This document shows, in pieces, positions 1 through 8,826 of a stretch of DNA of 64,000 bases. Made by a program: the position numbers and the translations under genes. The DNA is from Pseudomonadota bacterium (GTDB lineage Bacteria; Pseudomonadota; Gammaproteobacteria; Steroidobacterales; Steroidobacteraceae). The stretch spans positions 1-64,000 of the forward strand of contig JAJZDW010000011.1 of NCBI GenBank assembly GCA_021851405.1, written 5' to 3'. Positions within the stretch are counted from its first letter, which is position 1. Each line of letters starts with the position of its first letter. The notes below the pieces were generated by a model. It was not told the DNA's origin and made no database searches. It was given only the letters and a program-made list of their open reading frames with translations.

Positions 1-156
1 GCCGTGGGTAAGGCGTTGCGGCCCCTGATGGCCTTCGTGATGGTGCTGTCGTACTCACGCTATCTGTTCCTGCGCTTCTACCAGGGCGCTGCGATGAGCG
101 CCTTCCTCGATGGCCATGTGCGCGCCTCTCGATACGCATCGTCCGTTGCGCCGTAG
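1..156 (+). pseudogene. IS21-family transposase (istA) fragment
   Basis: The frame starting at base 1 reads [21 protein letters not shown], then a short stretch ending FLDGHVRA, and stops at 154-156. This matches the part of IS21 IstA transposases just after the catalytic core (family knowledge). Similarity ends abruptly after GHVRA near base 130, where the sequence becomes the antisense of a yhaV toxin gene. Only about 43 codons of a roughly 500-codon gene are present, so this is the edge of a disrupted element. The 5' part lies outside the window and could still be long. Confidence 0.6.
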
Positions 157-522
157 GCACGCCGGGTGTCTTCATCGCTCACCCGGCCCAGCGCGATGAT
201 CTTGCTCTCGACGTGGAACCTGAAGTACAACCGATACTGCATGAAAAACTTAGCCCGAAACCAGTGCTTATATTTCGGACCCAGTGTGTCACCCTGTCGG
301 AATTCGGCAGCGGTCGGATCGCGCGGGATGTTCTGGAACGCGAGTTTGGCGATCGCCGCAAGTCGTTGCGTTGCATTCCTTTTTAGGAAAGTTATGCGGA
401 TCCTTTTTCTTCGGGGCCTCGACCTGGAGGATCAATGCCTCGATCCGCTCGAGAAACAGCGGACCCGCGAAGATCGACCAGCCGTTGATGACGAGCGGCG
501 CCGCAGGGATCTGCGGCGCCAT
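130..522 (-). pseudogene. yhaV: YhaV-family toxin gene, frameshifted and 3'-truncated
   Basis: YhaV is a ribosome-associated RNase toxin paired with the PrlF antitoxin. The frame opens at 522 with LVINGWSIF, the YhaV N-terminus. One extra base near 386-388 (TTTCCT where TTTCT would keep frame) shifts it. In the shifted frame the family body continues clearly: RNATQRLAAIAKLAF, then GDTLGPKYKHWFRAKFF, YRLYFRFHVESKIIALG and DEDTRRAYG. Similarity ends at DDAY near base 130, where an IS21 fragment abuts, so the last roughly 15 residues are replaced. The start overlaps the end of prlF. The toxin is probably inactive. Confidence 0.8.
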
Positions 523-857
523 TCATCGTCCGGCGACAGCGGCTTGTCTAGATCGACGTCGACGTGCCCGACGAGCGCCTGGATGCGTTCGCGCAGGCTC
601 CCATCAAAGGCTTTCAGCCGATCGGGATTTGCTTCCATGTCCCGGGACCGAAAGGCCCGAAAATCCCCGAGGACAGGGTCCTGCACGTCCTCCGGCGATA
701 CTCGCTCGAGGATGACCGCACCATCGGGCTGGACGGAGGACCGCAGTCTGTCGCGCTTACCGAGCTTCAGTACACCGCGGATGGGGTCGGGCACCGTCGT
801 CTGATAACGATCGGTGACGGTTGATTCAGCGACAAGAGTCGCACCTGCGGCGGTCAC
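432..857 (-). CDS. prlF: PrlF-family antitoxin (AbrB-like) of a decayed PrlF-YhaV module
   Basis: PrlF (SohA) is the labile antitoxin and autorepressor of YhaV; it binds DNA through a swapped-hairpin AbrB domain. The GTG start at 857 is chosen because GGAGAG lies just upstream. The protein begins with AESTVTDRYQTTVPDPIR, the AbrB-like hairpin, followed by LGKRD and an acidic C-terminal half containing DPVLGDF, LVGHVDVDLDKPLSPDDE. Family members usually end about there; here the frame continues through TGG for about 30 codons inside yhaV, so the native stop may have been lost by one substitution. A perfect 22-bp palindrome precedes the gene. Confidence 0.75.
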   Translation of the reverse strand: MTAAGATLVAESTVTDRYQTTVPDPIRGVLKLGKRDRLRSSVQPDGAVILERVSPEDVQDPVLGDFRAFRSRDMEANPDRLKAFDGSLRERIQALVGHVDVDLDKPLSPDDEWRRRSLRRRSSSTAGRSSRVRCFSSGSRH

Positions 858-884
858 GGCAACTCTCCAAAAGACACAGAAGCA

Positions 885-906
885 TGGTAATGCAATTGCA
901 TTACCA
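885..906. promoter_or_regulatory. 22-bp perfect palindrome, probable PrlF-YhaV operator
   Basis: The half-site TGGTAATGCAA is followed directly by its reverse complement TTGCATTACCA, giving uninterrupted dyad symmetry, unusually AT-rich for this genome. It lies 28 bases before the prlF start. PrlF antitoxins autoregulate by binding palindromes at their own promoter, so operator function is the natural inference. Confidence 0.6.
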
Positions 907-1303
907 CGGAAATGCCCTTTATTTCCATAACTTATGAGACCCCAGGCGCCACAATCCTTCAGGTTGCGCACGGCGGCGATCATCGGCTCTTGAATGTCTG
1001 GGCCCGCTTCGGCGCCCCTGAGCGTCCGCACGTGGCTGAGGGTGACCACTCCGCCATCCGACTACCCTTCAGCTTCAAGCGCTCGTGGTACTCAAAAGCA
1101 GCTGGCAGCTGAACCCCTGACAGAACATCGCTTCCGTTGCCCAGAGCAGTAGGCGTCGCCTGCGGATCTTGGCGAATCCTGCCCCGCCACCCACCCTAGG
1201 CTTCTCGGCGAGCGCAGCTTGGCGAGCGGTGGACATCCGCAACCGCGCGATCCACCGTCCTAGCCCCTGCAGCGTGGTCATCACACCCCTGCGGTCCGGT
1301 GTG
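907..1303. other. Intergenic stretch with no recognisable gene
   Basis: Several short frames are open on both strands but none has a plausible ribosome binding site together with a recognisable protein. It separates the toxin-antitoxin remnant from the lipase-like gene's 3' end. Confidence 0.5.
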
Positions 1304-2518
1304 TCACTCGCCGAACCAACCGCAAATCCGCTCGTAGACCTGATCGGAGCTCAGTAAGCCCAGATGGCTCGTGCCCCTGGCTGTCCACTGGTGCGATCGA
1401 GGAAACGCCAGCCTGCGCCGAGAATCTGAGTGATGCCCGAGAGCGCTTGCGATCGGAACGAGTCCGTCGCCAATCCACTGATCTCCGTGACGTGACGGCG
1501 CAATCCCGATCGTTGCGGCGATGGTGTAACACTGCACGTCCCTCGGAAGCGGCAGGGAGCCGCACGGGTTGCTGCGCTTCGCAGAGCGCTCGCGCCCGTT
1601 CCAGTCCTCCTCGAGCACGCAGCCGTGACGCAGATCCATGATACCGGCACTGCGTACCCTCCCCAGCGCCGTCAACGGCGCGGTGTAGGGCGTCTTATCC
1701 AAGAGAAGCTCGAACCAATGGCCGGCACGCTCAAGTGGAACGCCGTGATGCGGTGTGCCGAGAAAGACGAGCTTGCGCAGCTTGCGGGGCCAGGCGTGAC
1801 CCGCCTCCGAGGCGTGATGGTGGGCGCTACGCGCCACAAGCCCGCCCATGCTGTGCGCAAGAATCGACACTTCACTCAGTGGAACCGGCCAGGCGGAAAC
1901 CAACGCCTCGAGCATCTGCGCGAAGGCCCGTCCGTTCGCCGAGATATGCAGGCCCGTGTTGTACTGTAAATGAACCACGGTGTAGGAGAGATCGCGCGCG
2001 AGTTCTGCACCGTGGTTATGCCCGTGGCGCTCCCAGAGGCGATCGTTGCGGCACAGTCCGTGCACCAATATGAGCACTTTGGCGCTCGGCGTTCGAATGC
2101 CCGCCGCAAGGCCGTCGCGCGTAAGCTCCAGCGCTTTCCCGTCGCGGCGCATGTGCATCGTCACGGCGAGCGGATTACCGGTTTCAGCAAGATAATCGCC
2201 CAGCACACCGTTCAGCGCCGCAATGATGGCTTCGCGCGCGGGGGAAGGTTCGACATGCCCCAGCGCGGGCGCGACGGCGTTCAGCGCCAGGTCGATGCCT
2301 CCGCCGACTGCACGCGTGATGCCGCGAATGCTCGTGTAGACCATCGCGGTAGCGCTGCGCAACGTGCCGCCGCCGATCCTGCCCGCAAGCCGCGTCGGTC
2401 TCCTCGCAATGTGCGTATGCACCGCCTCCACCAGCCGCGTACTGCCGGAGATCGCATCGACAACCATGCGAGACACGCCGCGGAGATCATTCAAGCTGTT
2501 GCGAACCGCCTCGGTCAT
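1304..2518 (-). CDS. Alpha/beta hydrolase, lipase / PGAP1-like
   Basis: 404 residues. The first about 130 residues form an alpha-helical, Gly/Ala-rich region without a signal peptide. The alpha/beta-hydrolase core follows with VLILVHGLCRND (oxyanion region), the nucleophile elbow LAHSMGG, KLVFLGTPHHG typical of PGAP1/lipase-class enzymes, GDGLVPIASALG (probable acid residue) and TSHLGLLS (probable catalytic His). Likely an intracellular or membrane-bound ester or lipid hydrolase; the substrate is not evident. GAGG lies seven bases before the ATG. It stands alone between degraded regions and appears intact. Confidence 0.8.
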   Translation of the reverse strand: MTEAVRNSLNDLRGVSRMVVDAISGSTRLVEAVHTHIARRPTRLAGRIGGGTLRSATAMVYTSIRGITRAVGGGIDLALNAVAPALGHVEPSPAREAIIAALNGVLGDYLAETGNPLAVTMHMRRDGKALELTRDGLAAGIRTPSAKVLILVHGLCRNDRLWERHGHNHGAELARDLSYTVVHLQYNTGLHISANGRAFAQMLEALVSAWPVPLSEVSILAHSMGGLVARSAHHHASEAGHAWPRKLRKLVFLGTPHHGVPLERAGHWFELLLDKTPYTAPLTALGRVRSAGIMDLRHGCVLEEDWNGRERSAKRSNPCGSLPLPRDVQCYTIAATIGIAPSRHGDQWIGDGLVPIASALGHHSDSRRRLAFPRSHQWTARGTSHLGLLSSDQVYERICGWFGE

Positions 2519-3255
2519 AGATTTACCTCGAGCGCACCGCTTTCAATGCACACTCCAAGCCCTCGGCAACCCTGCGAATGATGCCAACTTGGTGTCGGCA
2601 CATCCGTATGAACCCGGGAGAGTGACCTCACCTGCGTCGCAACTCGCGCACGCCGCCAGTCTGGCGGTGATCGTCGCGCTGCAGATCCGCCAAGTCTCGC
2701 CCCCTCTGCGATCGGATCGCCGCGGAACGGGTAGTCAACGCCCTGCGCAACGCCTGCCAATCCGAGGTGCTGGCTCCGGGGACGGCTCTCCTTCCGACCG
2801 TGGCCACCCCTACGCCCGCGATGACCTTCGTGATGCGATCGCCGCGCTCGGCATGACCACCACCATGAACCGAAAGAGGGAAATTACTCGGATCCCGCTC
2901 GCATTTCTGGGCAGAGGATCGACAGTGCAGTCATACAGCGCTTCTTTTCGACACAGAGCACCGGGGAGGCGACATCCCCTCATATGTCGAAGCCGGAAGC
3001 GTCCGTGCAAGCTCGCGGCATATCGCTGCATTGTGCAAGCCGGTCCGCCTGCATTCATCACCTGGACACGGGATCGCGCGCCGAATGCAACACTCGATCA
3101 AAACGATGCCCGAGAGATTCGCGGCGTAGGGATCAATTCACCGGCGCCCATCGCGCCAACCCGCCATCCGTCAGGCGGCAGCTCCGAGTTGCGCTCGCTG
3201 CCGGATTTTTTGAGGAACCCGAGTTGGCGTCGCGATCGCCCACGGAATCGATCAA
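2519..3255. other. 737-bp stretch without a recognisable gene
   Basis: No frame on either strand shows a known family or a good start signal, and base composition is less GC-rich than the surrounding genes. It probably holds the lipase promoter at its left edge and decayed sequence beyond. Confidence 0.4.
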
Positions 3256-3576
3256 TTACGGAGACCGGGCCGACTCCGACCGCCGCTGCTGCTCCTCACG
3301 GACCTGCTCGAGCGTCAGGCGCGTGGCCTTCGCAACGACATCGAGCACCGCGTGCGCCGGTCCACGCGGCAGTGTCAGACGATGCAGTCTTTCCCACGCG
3401 CGAATTCGCATCGCGGGACTATTGAGTTCGGACGACTGCTCGATCCGCTCGCGCTGCGCGCGCTCCGCCTCCTCGTTCTGTTCGCGAATAATCCGCGCGG
3501 GATAGCCCGCCGACGCATCGCCATGATCAGCCGCGGGTGACAGATGCGAGCTGAGATTCCGAGGATTCGAAGACAT
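3256..3576 (-). CDS. Small conserved hypothetical protein
   Basis: 106 residues if it starts at the ATG at 3576, which has AGG eight bases upstream. The first about 40 residues are low-complexity and polar. A charged helix follows (REQNEEAERAQRERIEQ), then MRIRAWERLHRLTLPRGPAH and LDVVAKATRLTLEQVREEQ. The RIRAWERLHxLxLPxxxxHP pattern followed by a short helix-turn-helix-like segment resembles small uncharacterised proteobacterial proteins (recollection, not a search). No signal peptide or membrane segment. Function unknown. Confidence 0.55.
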   Translation of the reverse strand: MSSNPRNLSSHLSPAADHGDASAGYPARIIREQNEEAERAQRERIEQSSELNSPAMRIRAWERLHRLTLPRGPAHAVLDVVAKATRLTLEQVREEQQRRSESARSP

Positions 3577-4525
3577 ATGATTTACCTGAGGTGAATACCC
3601 CGTCCGCACAGACACAGGAGACGTCTCACGCTCGTTTGCGGCCGCTTTTTGCGCGGTCAGACCTCACTGGCGGAAAGCCGGCGGGGGTGGCGCTGCGCGA
3701 GACCGGACGAGCTGAGGGACCCTGAATGGGGTCCACTCTACACCGACGATGAAGGGTTCGCGTGCCTTTCGGAATATTCCGGCATCAAGGCGTCTGTCGA
3801 CGTCCGAAGGACCGGTGGCGTTCGCCGAAGCGGCGCGCACACGCCGAGCGTCGCCGTGGAACGGCGCTTGGCGGGCATAGGATACGTAAGCGGAGGCATA
3901 GCCCACTCGCTGGCGCGTGCAATCGGAACCGACCTCCTCTCGGCGATCACCGCAAACGACTATCGATACAAATGGGGGTGTGGCCCATTCAGATCACGCC
4001 CCGCCATCCATTCTCACGCTCACACTTCAGCTGGTCGTCGTAGGCTCCGCGCACGCTGCAACTCAGGACATGAATGCTCCGATCCTGCGCCACCGCCCCA
4101 CGTTGTCGCCCCGGCTGGCGTCGTAACGGTGCTCCCCCGTAAGCCGTTCTGACGATTGACCAGAGCCCGCCGCCCTCGATCTCCACGGTTCCTCGCAAGT
4201 CGCTACCTGATGCGCTGACACACCGGACTCCATCTCTTTAGGACATTCGACGGCTTCCACTGTCGCCTGGCGGACGCGCACAAAGCGGCCATTCACTGAA
4301 GTTCGGTATCGGCGCATCACGAGTGCGCTCTGCACGCGGTAGTGAGTCGCAACCGCGCGCTTCAATGAACAGATGACACGCCACCTCAGATGGATAGGAC
4401 CCGCAGAGAACGCCCGGGCGCTCATCAGGCCTGCGCTCTCGGCCCCAATTCCTTATTGACCTTCGATCGGGTCTAAAATACGCACCTGACGGGGCATCCG
4501 ATGCCCCTCTTCTTTTGGTTCTACA
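3577..4525. other. 949-bp stretch without a recognisable gene
   Basis: Open frames on both strands are mutually overlapping and resemble no family. Around 4,497-4,513 there is a tight inverted repeat (GGGGCATC / GATGCCCC), just past the ISL3 transposase remnant, which may have been that element's terminator or belonged to its end. Otherwise nothing definite is seen. Confidence 0.4.
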
Positions 4526-5030
4526 CCCAATTCCGGGGAACGCCGCACGGATTTTGAGGAAGAAGTACTGGTCATCACGGAACCCGTAGGCCATGCGCTT
4601 GATGACCTTGATCTTGTTGTTGATGTCCTCGAGCACGCTGGCGTGCAGAGGAGAGCGGCAGTGCGCCAGCAGCCCCCGGCAGGTAGGCGCGTAATTTTCG
4701 TGCGAAGGCCTTCAGCGGCTCGATGCGGCTGCGCATCGCGCGACGATACCAGCCCTTCCAGAAACGCCGGGCATAGCCCTCGTGACGGTAGTTCCACAGC
4801 ACCTTCAGATCGTCCTTGAGTACGTAAGTGATCATCAGCGCGCGATGGGCGGTGAGCCGCTCCCTGAGCCGCACCTGATCGGCTTCGCGCGTCACATTCT
4901 CCCGATTGCGCACCAGCAGCCAGCGGCTGCCTTTGACCAAGCGCCGTGCATGGGGATCGGTGCGCAGCCGATTGGCCTCATCGACGCGGACGCGGTCGAT
5001 CACCTGTTGGCGGGGATGAGGAACTGCGTA
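4526..5030 (-). pseudogene. ISL3-family transposase, C-terminal fragment with frameshift
   Basis: Reading leftward from 5,030 the frame gives RLRTDPHARRLVKGSRWLLV, RNRENV, ADQVRLRERL, YVLKDDLKVLWNYRHEGYA and RIEPLKAFARKL, characteristic of the C-terminal third of ISL3 DDE transposases. Near 4,670-4,679 (CCGGGGGCTGCTGG) the frame slips by one base, after which the family ending resumes: LAHCRSPLHASVLEDINNK, then KRMAYGFRDDQYFFLKIRAA and FPGI. The N-terminal two thirds and its catalytic acidic residues are missing. It abuts a glutathione S-transferase remnant on the same strand, implying deletion between them. Confidence 0.8.
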
Positions 5031-5079
5031 ATTCCGGGGGTGACAGGCGGGTTCTGAAGGAGCGCCAGGAGCCGGCCGT

Positions 5080-5675
5080 GACGTCGGCCCTGTGGGCCCA
5101 CGACCGCAGCCAGACCCGGCGGCAGTGGAATCAAGAAGTTGTGTGGCGAATGCAAGAGGCAGATCCGCGGAACGAGCAAGTGCCATGCCCGGAAATCTCG
5201 AAAACGCGTCGATCACCAGAAAGCGGCGGATTTCGATCCCCATCAACACCAGGGCCCTGCAGAGCTCACCGAGACGCTTTCGCACGCGCTCCTCGAGCAC
5301 GGGCAGGCGCTGCTCGTACCACCTCTCATTGCGCTCCCGAATGCGCGCAAGGCTGAGCTCCATGACCGGGGGCTCGATCGTATTGAGCGCGGCAAACATC
5401 CAGGTGATTGCGCGGGCCCGCGCAGACGCATCGCGTGGCCGCAGACCCTGATACCGCTCGGGGAGATGAAGCACGATCGCGCCCTCTTCATACGTCGGAA
5501 TCTGCCCGAACGGATGTCGGGCAAGATGGGCGGGTTCCTTCATCGCCTGAAACGACAGCAGACGGACCTCGTAGGGCTGCCCCACCTCTTCGAGCGCTCA
5601 GCGAACGCGCATATCGCGCGCCAGCCCCGTGCCGCGATCGGGCGAGTGCTCAAAGGCCGTGATGGTCGGGGTCAT
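5080..5675 (-). pseudogene. Glutathione S-transferase, nonsense and decayed 3' end
   Basis: The ATG at 5,675 opens MTPTITAFEHSPDRGTGLAR, a GST thioredoxin-fold N-terminus. Codon 26 is TGA (5,598-5,600) where the family motif RWALEE has Trp (TGG), and the same frame continues at once with ALEEVGQPYEVRLLSFQAMK, then HPFGQIPTYEEG and IVLHLPERY. The alpha-helical domain is readable as far as VRKRLGELCRAL; after about 5,270 the family pattern is lost, suggesting further indels before the ISL3 fragment. Not expected to make a working enzyme. Confidence 0.75.
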
Positions 5676-5997
5676 TGCGGGTCTCCGGAGCGTTGATGAC
5701 ATGATCGCCGCGGCGCCCTGCGCATCAGGGGACACCACGGATCCCGGAGCGCATCGCGAATCCGCCTGCGACCGCGGATACACATTCAGCCCTCCGGAAT
5801 CGACCAACGACCGGCGGTTCCATCGACAGGGCCGTTCGGACATGGGCACGGCGGCTCCGGCACGGGGCGGGCCACGCACCGATCCGTCACTGCGAGGGGT
5901 CACTGACCGGCATTCCGACCCGGCCAGTGTCAGGGCGAGCAGCGCATCCTCTATACTTGAAACGTTCGACGCCGCCGAGTCAATTGAGGCTAAGCTA

Positions 5998-6489
5998 TTG
6001 AAAATGCTAATGCCAGCACTGCTGGACACGCTCTCTGACGCAGCGCGCGCCAGCCCGCGCCATCGAAGCCACCACAATCTGCACCCCTCGCTGGAAGCCT
6101 CCATCCAGCGCCTTGCGATTGCCATGGAGCCCGACACCTATGTGCGGCCTCATCGTCACCCGCAGACCTGGGAGCTGCTGATTCCCCTGCGGGGGCGTTT
6201 TCTGTTCACGGCTTTCGATGAGCATGGCACCGTGCGCTCGCGCCATCTGCTCGGCGGCGCCGAAGGGCTCGCCGCGTTCGAATTCGAAGCCGGAACCTGG
6301 CACACGGTCACCGCGTTGGAGCCGGGCAGCGTCATCTTCGAGGTCAAAGAGGGTCCGTACGTGCCCGTGCCGGCCTCGGACCTGGCGGCGTGGTCACCGC
6401 CGGAAGGCACTGCGCAGGCGGCGCAATTCGTAGCCGAACAACGCACCGCGGCGGGAGCGCTGTCAGGAGCCTCGAGCCGAACCGCGTAA
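5998..6489 (+). CDS. WbuC-family cupin-fold protein
   Basis: About 163 residues. WbuC proteins are small single-cupin metalloproteins often found near surface-polysaccharide genes; the reaction is not established. Seen here: RHRSHHNLH, LAIAMEPDTYVRPHRHP (cupin metal ligands), WELLIPLRGRFLF, FEFEAGTWHTVTALEPGSVI and KEGPYVPVP. The TTG at 5,998 is preferred because GAGG lies eight bases upstream and the product begins MKMLMPALLDTL like family members; the ATG at 6,004 is the alternative. The open frame extends far upstream without family similarity. The C-terminal tail of about 25 residues is unconserved. Genome context gives no hint of a polysaccharide cluster. Confidence 0.75.
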   Translation: MKMLMPALLDTLSDAARASPRHRSHHNLHPSLEASIQRLAIAMEPDTYVRPHRHPQTWELLIPLRGRFLFTAFDEHGTVRSRHLLGGAEGLAAFEFEAGTWHTVTALEPGSVIFEVKEGPYVPVPASDLAAWSPPEGTAQAAQFVAEQRTAAGALSGASSRTA

Positions 6490-6576
6490 CGCGGAAGCCG
6501 GGTTGCGTGCCCGCCGATCTGGCAGAATTCCGCTGGGCATCCGCGTGCGAAATCGGGACGTGCCCCAGGGGAGACC

Positions 6577-7503
6577 ATGAGCAAGACGAGCAAGATCCTC
6601 GCAGTGCTGGCGGTACTGGGGTGCGCGTCGGCACTGGCAGCAGCGGCCCAAGCGACCCCGTCGGCGGCGCAGATTCTGGCCGAGTCTCCCCCCTCGCAAT
6701 GGCGTCAGCCGAATCCCCATGATCTTCTGGTGATGCAGCTGCCCGCCGGGCGGGTCGTCATGGAGCTCGATCCGGCCTACGCCCCGTTGCATGTCGCCAA
6801 TATCAAAACGCTGGTCCGCGAACATTACTTCGACGGCTTGGCGATCGTCAGAGTGCAGGATAACTTCGTCGCGCAGTGGGATGATCCGGCGGGCGATGAG
6901 GGCGGCGATGCGCACCAGATCCGCTCCCTGGGGCGCGCAAAACAAACGCTGCCGCCAGAGTTCACCCGTGCGATCGCGCGCTCGCTGCCCTGGGTCCGGC
7001 TCCCGGACGGCGACGTGTACGCCCCCGAGGTTGGATTCACGCGCGACTTCCCCGCCGCCCGCGATCCGGCCGACCATCAGACCTGGCTGGTGCACTGCTA
7101 CGGGACACTGGCCGTCGCCCGGGACGACGCGCCGGACTCGGGCAACGGGAGTGCGCTGTACGTCGTCATCGGCCAGGCTCCGCGATGGCTCGACCGGAAT
7201 CTCACCGTGGTCGGCCGGGTCATCGAAGGCATGGACAGACTCTCCGCGCTCCCGCGCGGACACGGTCCGCTCGGCTTTTACGCTCACCCGGCGCATCGCG
7301 TCCCGATCGTGAGCATCCGGGTGGCGGCCGACCTGCCGCCGGCACAGCGGCCGGACGTGGAAGTTCTGCGCACGCGCAGCCGCACCTTCCAACGACTGCT
7401 CGAAGCCCAGCGAGACCGCCATGACGCGTTCTTCGTCACGCCGCCGGGCAAGATCGACGTCTGCGGCCTCTCGGTGCCGGTCCGAAGGCGGCCCCAGCCC
7501 TGA
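6577..7503 (+). CDS. Periplasmic cyclophilin-type peptidyl-prolyl isomerase
   Basis: 308 residues. A signal peptide is evident (positive MSKTSK, hydrophobic run, cleavage after about AAAQA at residue 26). The cyclophilin domain shows [40 protein letters not shown] and, after a long insertion, [29 protein letters not shown] and GRVIEGMD. The usual catalytic-loop signature is diverged (FVAQWDD where many have FMIQGGD), so activity may be altered. The protein is long for a bacterial cyclophilin, with an extra C-terminal arm of roughly 70 residues. Probably assists folding of exported proteins. A hairpin at 7,586-7,604 follows. Confidence 0.85.
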   Translation: MSKTSKILAVLAVLGCASALAAAAQATPSAAQILAESPPSQWRQPNPHDLLVMQLPAGRVVMELDPAYAPLHVANIKTLVREHYFDGLAIVRVQDNFVAQWDDPAGDEGGDAHQIRSLGRAKQTLPPEFTRAIARSLPWVRLPDGDVYAPEVGFTRDFPAARDPADHQTWLVHCYGTLAVARDDAPDSGNGSALYVVIGQAPRWLDRNLTVVGRVIEGMDRLSALPRGHGPLGFYAHPAHRVPIVSIRVAADLPPAQRPDVEVLRTRSRTFQRLLEAQRDRHDAFFVTPPGKIDVCGLSVPVRRRPQP

Positions 7504-8012
7504 AGGGTCGCGGGCGGACGCAGGCCCGCGCCGCCGCGCAACGCCTCTCGTAGGCCTTCCGATCCATCCTGTCGCCCCCCTAAGCCTCCCCCGGCACGGG
7601 GGAGCGCGCCGCGGCCTCGGAGTGCCTCATGCGTCGCGGTTGCGCAACATTCTCACCCGGACGCCGCGCATTCTTCGGACACCACGGCAGCGCGAGGCAC
7701 CGCACTGCGGGTCCGGGGAAGGCTGACCGTGTGGGCCGGCACCGCGATCGTCGCAACGATCGCCGGAGTCGTCTTCAGAGCCGGAGCATTACGAAACGCG
7801 CCCACCGCGCGCCATCCATGCGATGCCTTCGTCCCCATAGGTGACGGAAAATTCCAACGCATTGAATGGGGGCGCCCGCATCGATGATGTTGGCGCTCTG
7901 CGGTGAACAACCGCAGCTGTTGACCACATCGTCGGACCTGGGCCCGCACGGCGCGGCAGACCGTCCTCAGCTGAAACCGGACGACCTCGACGGGCGCGCC
8001 TGAATCGGCGTC
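7504..8012. other. Intergenic region after the cyclophilin gene
   Basis: Apart from the terminator-like hairpin at 7,586-7,604 no gene, RNA or repeat can be supported. Short frames on both strands lack family resemblance. Confidence 0.4.
7586..7604 (+). terminator. Hairpin downstream of the cyclophilin gene
   Basis: CTCCCCCG and CGGGGGAG form an 8-bp perfect stem around a 3-base loop, 80 bases after the stop. No T-tract follows, so termination efficiency is uncertain. Confidence 0.45.
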
Positions 8013-8369
8013 TCAGCCTTCATCGGCCGCAACAGCTTCGACGGCGAGCGCGAGTTCCTCACAGAGAATCTCCCGCAGCAATTGGGCACCTAGTGCAAAC
8101 CCCGGCCGCGCACGACGCTCATCGACGGCCAGCCACACTGCGATGACTTCATCGAGGTTGAGCCCGACGACCGTCAGGCACAGCGCGTTCACACCGTCAC
8201 TCGTGATCCAGTAACTGTGCTGCGCCGCACCCTGCCAGCGCCACGTGAAGCACGGCTGGGCCAGTTCGGTGCAAATCTCTTGCGCATCGGGAACGTTCTG
8301 CAGGAGACGGGTCATGCCCGCCTGATCTGCAATGAGCGCGCGGAAAGACGAGATCCTGACGTCGTTCAT
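8013..8369 (-). CDS. Hypothetical protein
   Basis: 118 residues, ATG at 8,369 with a weak GGAAAC upstream. The sequence is balanced and protein-like: LLQNVPDAQEICTELAQPCF, WRWQGAAQHSYWI, DGVNALCLTVVGLNLDEVI and a helical acidic C-terminus. Two cysteines, no signal peptide or membrane helix. It is not recognised. It lies on the same strand as the RRM gene, 145 bases downstream of it and past a hairpin, so it is probably a separate unit. Confidence 0.45.
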   Translation of the reverse strand: MNDVRISSFRALIADQAGMTRLLQNVPDAQEICTELAQPCFTWRWQGAAQHSYWITSDGVNALCLTVVGLNLDEVIAVWLAVDERRARPGFALGAQLLREILCEELALAVEAVAADEG

Positions 8370-8461
8370 TCGACGAGGTTTCCGGCGACTCTGGCAGCTC
8401 GGCTCCTAGGCCGATGCGCGTGCGCCGAGCTCGAGCGGCTCGGTCGCCATACAGTCGAAGA

Positions 8462-8498
8462 CGCGCCGCCCCCGACCGTACAGGCCAGGGGCGGCGCG
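8462..8498 (-). terminator. Hairpin terminator after the RRM gene
   Basis: CGCGCCGCCCC (8,462-8,472) pairs perfectly with GGGGCGGCGCG (8,488-8,498), an 11-bp stem with a 15-base loop, 17 bases past the RRM stop codon on the minus strand. No T-run follows; it could also stabilise the transcript end. Confidence 0.5.
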
Positions 8499-8514
8499 CA
8501 TTCAAGGCTGCGTA

Positions 8515-8826
8515 TCAGTAGCGACGCGAACCGCCGCCGCCGCCGCCGCGGTAGCCGCCGCCGCCGCCGCCGCCACCCGAGCGCTCACGCTCCTGGGCTT
8601 CGTTGACCTTCAGCGCACGCCCGTCGAAGTCCTTGCCATTCAGCGCCTGCATGGCGCGCGAGGCATCGGCGCTCGACATCTCCACGAAGCCGAACCCGCG
8701 CGGACGACCCGTGTCGCGATCCGAGATCAGAGAGATCTTCTCGACGGTCCCGTGCTGCGAGAACAGCTCACGGACAGACTCTTCGGTCGCCGTGAAGGGG
8801 AGATTTCCAACATAAAGCTTAGTCAC
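8515..8826 (-). CDS. Small RRM RNA-binding protein with glycine-rich tail
   Basis: 103 residues. A single RNA-recognition motif fills residues 1-80: RNP2 is LYVGNL, RNP1 is RGFGFVEM, with the expected DRDTGRPRGF loop and NGKDFDGRALKVNEA strand. The tail is a GGGGGGYRGGGG-type RGG-like region, giving low-complexity CCG repeats in the DNA. Such proteins in bacteria are often cold-induced RNA chaperones. The GTG at 8,826 is chosen because it places RNP2 at the N-terminus as in relatives, with GAG nine bases upstream; the frame stays open a further 28 codons without similarity. A strong hairpin follows the gene. Confidence 0.9.
   Translation of the reverse strand: MTKLYVGNLPFTATEESVRELFSQHGTVEKISLISDRDTGRPRGFGFVEMSSADASRAMQALNGKDFDGRALKVNEAQERERSGGGGGGGGYRGGGGGGSRRY

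Noticed and set aside
3649-4152. Plus-strand frame of 167 codons in the gene-poor region
   Set aside because: No ribosome binding site, Arg/Pro-rich composition and an equally open opposite strand; not supportable as a gene.
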